A program made the translations under genes and the position numbers. Shown here one piece after another: positions 61,101 through 64,000 of a DNA stretch of 64,000 bases. Under the pieces are notes generated by a model. That model had not been told where the DNA came from, did not search any database, and worked only from the letters and a program-made list of their open reading frames with translations. The DNA lies in the NCBI RefSeq assembly GCF_905115235.1, contig NC_051852.1, forward strand, positions 35,537,199-35,601,198, written 5' to 3'. The stretch comes from Hermetia illucens (Eukaryota; Arthropoda; Insecta; Diptera; Stratiomyidae). Position 1 is the stretch's first letter, and every line of letters starts with the position of its first letter.

Positions 61101-64000
61101 TCAGCTCTAAAGGTAAATGCCGAACATTCTCCTCATTGCCAGTGTAGTATGCACCTCCATCTGGATGATGATTGTAGCCGTGACCGAGCGGCTGAGGCAG
61201 TTGCTCTCCCACAAACGGTTGTCTATTTGCAGTTTGATCGTAGAAAGGTAATTTGCCTGCCGTAGGAGTTGTGTCGGCGATTGGATGGCATTCAGAGCCG
61301 GATTGCAGTGCAGCCATGTGAAGCTGTTGAGCTCTAGTGAAAGCGGGATTTGAATCGGAAGAAATGTCACTAAATTGGTTAATATCGATTTTAGGATATG
61401 CATAGCGGGGACTGGTTCGTGATTGAGACATAGGAGACTTTACTGTGTACGCTGTGCCGTGTTGGAAATTGCCAGTTACCTCGGATCCCATATAAGAGAA
61501 ACGTTCGCTGGATTTTGGTGTGACCGGTTTGTTTGGTACGTCATATGTTGTGTATGTGTTTGGCACAATGGGATATGTGCGTTCAACCATGGGCGTTTCT
61601 GAGCCCTTCAGCATATTGCAACATTCGTAGAAAAGACGCTCCTCTTGACTCAAAGCGATTCGAGAAGTTGTATTTTGGAAACGTTCGAAGGTAGCGTCAG
61701 CTTGTTCTGGAGAAGAAATCGGTTCTATTCCGGTTGGGGCGACAGGAGCCAGTTTAGCCGGAGCGATTTCAGGAGGTTTCAGGGCAGGAGGGATGGCCGG
61801 TGATTCCGTAACGGACACTTCTGGTGGAAGCACTGCCGGCAGAATGTCCTGTGTTTTGGATTGTTCAATAGCAGGCTCATTTTCCTCTTCTTCATCTTCT
61901 TCTTGTTCCTCCTCTTCCTCTTCTTCGGGTTCATTTTCATCTGCCACATTTGCTTCTGCACCCTTTTCAGGAGACGCAGGAAGAGATTCCACGGCGGCAC
62001 TTTTCTCTTTTCTTCCAGAATCCTCATTCCCGATGTCTTTCTGTTTAGGCTCATTCAATTTATGCAAGTATTCATATTCCGAGAGCTTCTGAACATGTGT
62101 GAATGTTTGCTGATGCTTTGCCAAGGCAGTGGCCTTACCGAAGGACTTGTTACAAATTGTACAATCGAAAGTTTGATCTGGAAGAGATGGATCTGGAATT
62201 TTCTTAGGGCGCCGAGCTAACAGAATTGATCGTCGTCTACGTCTTTTCTGGCCAAATTTGGATTTACTCAATGATGACACGTCCTGTGAGAAGCTTGTAT
62301 ATATGCTGATATCGTCCTCTAGATCCATGTCAATTAGCTCCGTGTTTGTATTTTCGTCTTCATTTGGAACATCTGATGTTCTTTGATCGTCAGACACTGG
62401 TGGTGGGGCATGTTTCACGGTTGGTGGCAGGGTCTGGGTTGACGTGGCTTCAGATGGTAAGGCAGCGTCGAACTCATCTGTTTGGCTGAACTCCTCTTCT
62501 TCGCACATAATTCGGTTGTTGACGCTCTCGGCTATTGCCGCTAAACAATTATCGTCATCATCTTCATCGTTGTTCTCCAATTGGGCACTTTTTGCTAGTT
62601 GCAAAGATTTCGCTCCTCTTTTAGCCCTAGGCCCGTTTTTAGTTTTAGGTTTTATGAAAGCTTCATTTGCATCTTCTTCCTCGGGAGAGGTCCGCAATGA
62701 TTTCAACGCAGACGAAAGGCTTATTCCACTTTCTTTCCGAGACTCAACTGAAGGTTTCTGTTTACTCTTGTTTAATCTAGGATCTCGGCTCGTTTTCTTT
62801 GCAGCTTTTTCCTGGGACAGGACAGCTGACAACAAGCTTGGGCGAAGTAGAGGTTTCCTCGTTTCATCATCCTTCTTCTCTAAACGATTACTTTCCTTAC
62901 TCTCCGCATCCGAATTCCGAATAGCTGGCACCGTATTACTAACCAATGGCTGCATAGCCTTCTCCTTGTTATTCGAACTGAACAGACCCATGAAACCTAT
63001 GCTTCCGAAGAGACCCTTTCCAAACTGTTGAAACGTGTTCTTTCCAAATGTGAATGACTCCAAGCCGGTGCGAAGCTCGTTTATATTCTCATTTTCTGCT
63101 TTTCTCTCCTTCTTGTAGCGATTCATTTTCTTCTTGAGCTTCCGTTGCAAACTTGATTTGCTGTTTGCTATATCGGTGGGAGTTTTCAGGGAGAAATCGT
63201 CTGGCATTCGATTCCCATGTGAATCCACCGAACAGGAGGTCTCCGCAGATCCAGGAATAAACTGAGACTTTAGCATTGTTTCCTTTTGAGCACTGAAGGT
63301 GAATTCTTGTGACGTGTATGACCGAAACGTGCCAAAAGTGAGGTTGAAATTTCTGCTGCTTAGTTTTGGAAGTGATATAGGTTCTACATTCAATTTAGGA
63401 GTTTCTTGAGTTTCTGCGAAATTTCGGAATAGATTCTCATGTGAAGTTTTTGATTTATCTTTTTCATTGGCTTTTTGTGACTTTGTGACTGGTTTCTCTG
63501 AATCCGTAGTCCCCCGCTCTGAATCCGATTCTTTGGCAAGGTCAAAGTTGGTTGTGCCGTCCTTTTTCCGTTTTGTTTTTGGTTTTGGTTTTTCTTTTTC
63601 TTTTGGAGGATTGCTGTCCTCTTTTTGATCTGATAAAACGATTTTACGTTTGGTTAGTGGAGTTAATCGTATCCCGGTAATGTAGAGGTCATCACTTTTC
63701 TCATAGGCTAGGTTTTCCAGTTTCTTGAGTTCGTCGATCCGCGATTTGTCGACTTCTTTGAAGCTCTCTAAGAGTTGATCGGCCACAATTGCTGCTAATT
63801 CGTTCTTCCGTCGTCGCCGTACAGTAGTTGGTTTAGGAACCGATTCATCAGCGGATGGTTTCTGATTTTCTAGTGCTGGAGTTGATTTTGAATCGTCTGT
63901 ATGTATGGCATCCAGAATGGTCTCCTTTGAAGTAACCCTCTCTTCAATTTCAGTTTGCTTCTCTTTTGTATCCGCCGTTTGAGTCACATCAATCGGGGGC
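58126..64000 (-). CDS. Large charged nuclear zinc-finger protein, C-terminal part (partial)
   Basis: Two exons on the minus strand: from beyond the window edge to 60953, and 60589 to 58126, joined through a 363-bp intron (donor GTGAGT, acceptor CATTCCAG, split codon CA|A). About 1836 residues are visible and the frame is still open at 64000, so the start is outside. One C2H2 finger is visible near 62165-62090 (CTICNKSFGKATALAKH, then H five residues on). The rest is low-complexity: Lys/Arg-rich stretches, an acidic Glu run near 61870-61930, Ser/Pro-rich blocks, and an SSSSDEE patch before the conserved-looking end HGWIVGDSHKKLVTLL. Such composition suggests a nuclear chromatin or transcription protein. 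I cannot name it; a Mesr4-like protein crossed my mind but rests on vague memory only. A GTAAAAAG just after LLATAK could be a donor, so the real C-terminus may lie in a further exon. Confidence 0.85.

Noticed and set aside
58126-64000. Naming the large gene Mesr4
   Set aside because: Only a vague recollection of the C-terminal block; no PHD finger or multiple fingers are visible here, so no symbol is given.

Overview
This window is animal nuclear DNA, most likely from a fly (Diptera). The evidence is a ZAD-type C2H2 zinc-finger gene (an arthropod-rich family), Arp8 and Ssu72 proteins that read as fly-like, many short introns of 56-66 bp, and a dense load of R1/Jockey-like LINEs, Tc1/mariner and TTAA-type DNA transposons. 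The species cannot be named. A large, transposon-swollen genome such as that of a soldier fly is only a guess.

Five host protein genes are supported. From left to right: Ssu72 (minus, 7793-18329, RNA polymerase II CTD phosphatase, 195 aa, 4 exons, 9-kb first intron); a ZAD zinc-finger gene (minus, 24087-27280, 452 aa, 4 exons); SPAG7 (plus, 27607-33549, R3H protein, 222 aa, 5 exons, 5.1-kb second intron); Arp8 (plus, 34794-46841, INO80 subunit, 563 aa, 9 exons, two large introns); and the 3' part of a very large charged zinc-finger protein (minus, 58126-64000, continuing past the window edge). The ZAD gene and SPAG7 start head to head 326 bp apart. I rebuilt exon joins by hand from splice consensus, reading frame and recalled family sequence. 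They close into full-length proteins with conserved active-site or family residues.

Most of the rest is transposon relics. 1-7.1 kb: a Tc1-like relic, then an EN-RT LINE (family A) with a TTAA-flanked element inserted in it. Ssu72 intron 1 (9.1-18.1 kb): a TTAA-element fragment, a perfect-looking 220-bp hairpin repeat, two copies of one dispersed repeat, a second TTAA-type transposase relic and a nearly complete Tc1 element. 19.4-23.6 kb: R1/LOA-like LINE pieces, a poly-C run and another LINE (family F). SPAG7 intron 2: at least five LINE pieces, all antisense to the gene. Arp8 intron 3: a LINE F copy split by a 2-kb Kolobok-like element with a recognisable transposase. Arp8 intron 8: LINE pieces, a four-copy repeat and mariner. 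50-57.3 kb: more LINE and mariner relics.

The genes do not form an operon-like unit. What they share is nuclear work: transcription termination and CTD dephosphorylation, chromatin remodelling and DNA binding. I found no RNA gene, CRISPR array or LTR element I could support. No clearly new biological system stands out. The best leads are the Kolobok-like autonomous/deletion-derivative pair, a hairpin repeat with a hammerhead-ribozyme-like core, a 900-bp foldback element in the zinc-finger gene, and possible unrecognised exons near 47.7-48.2 kb.
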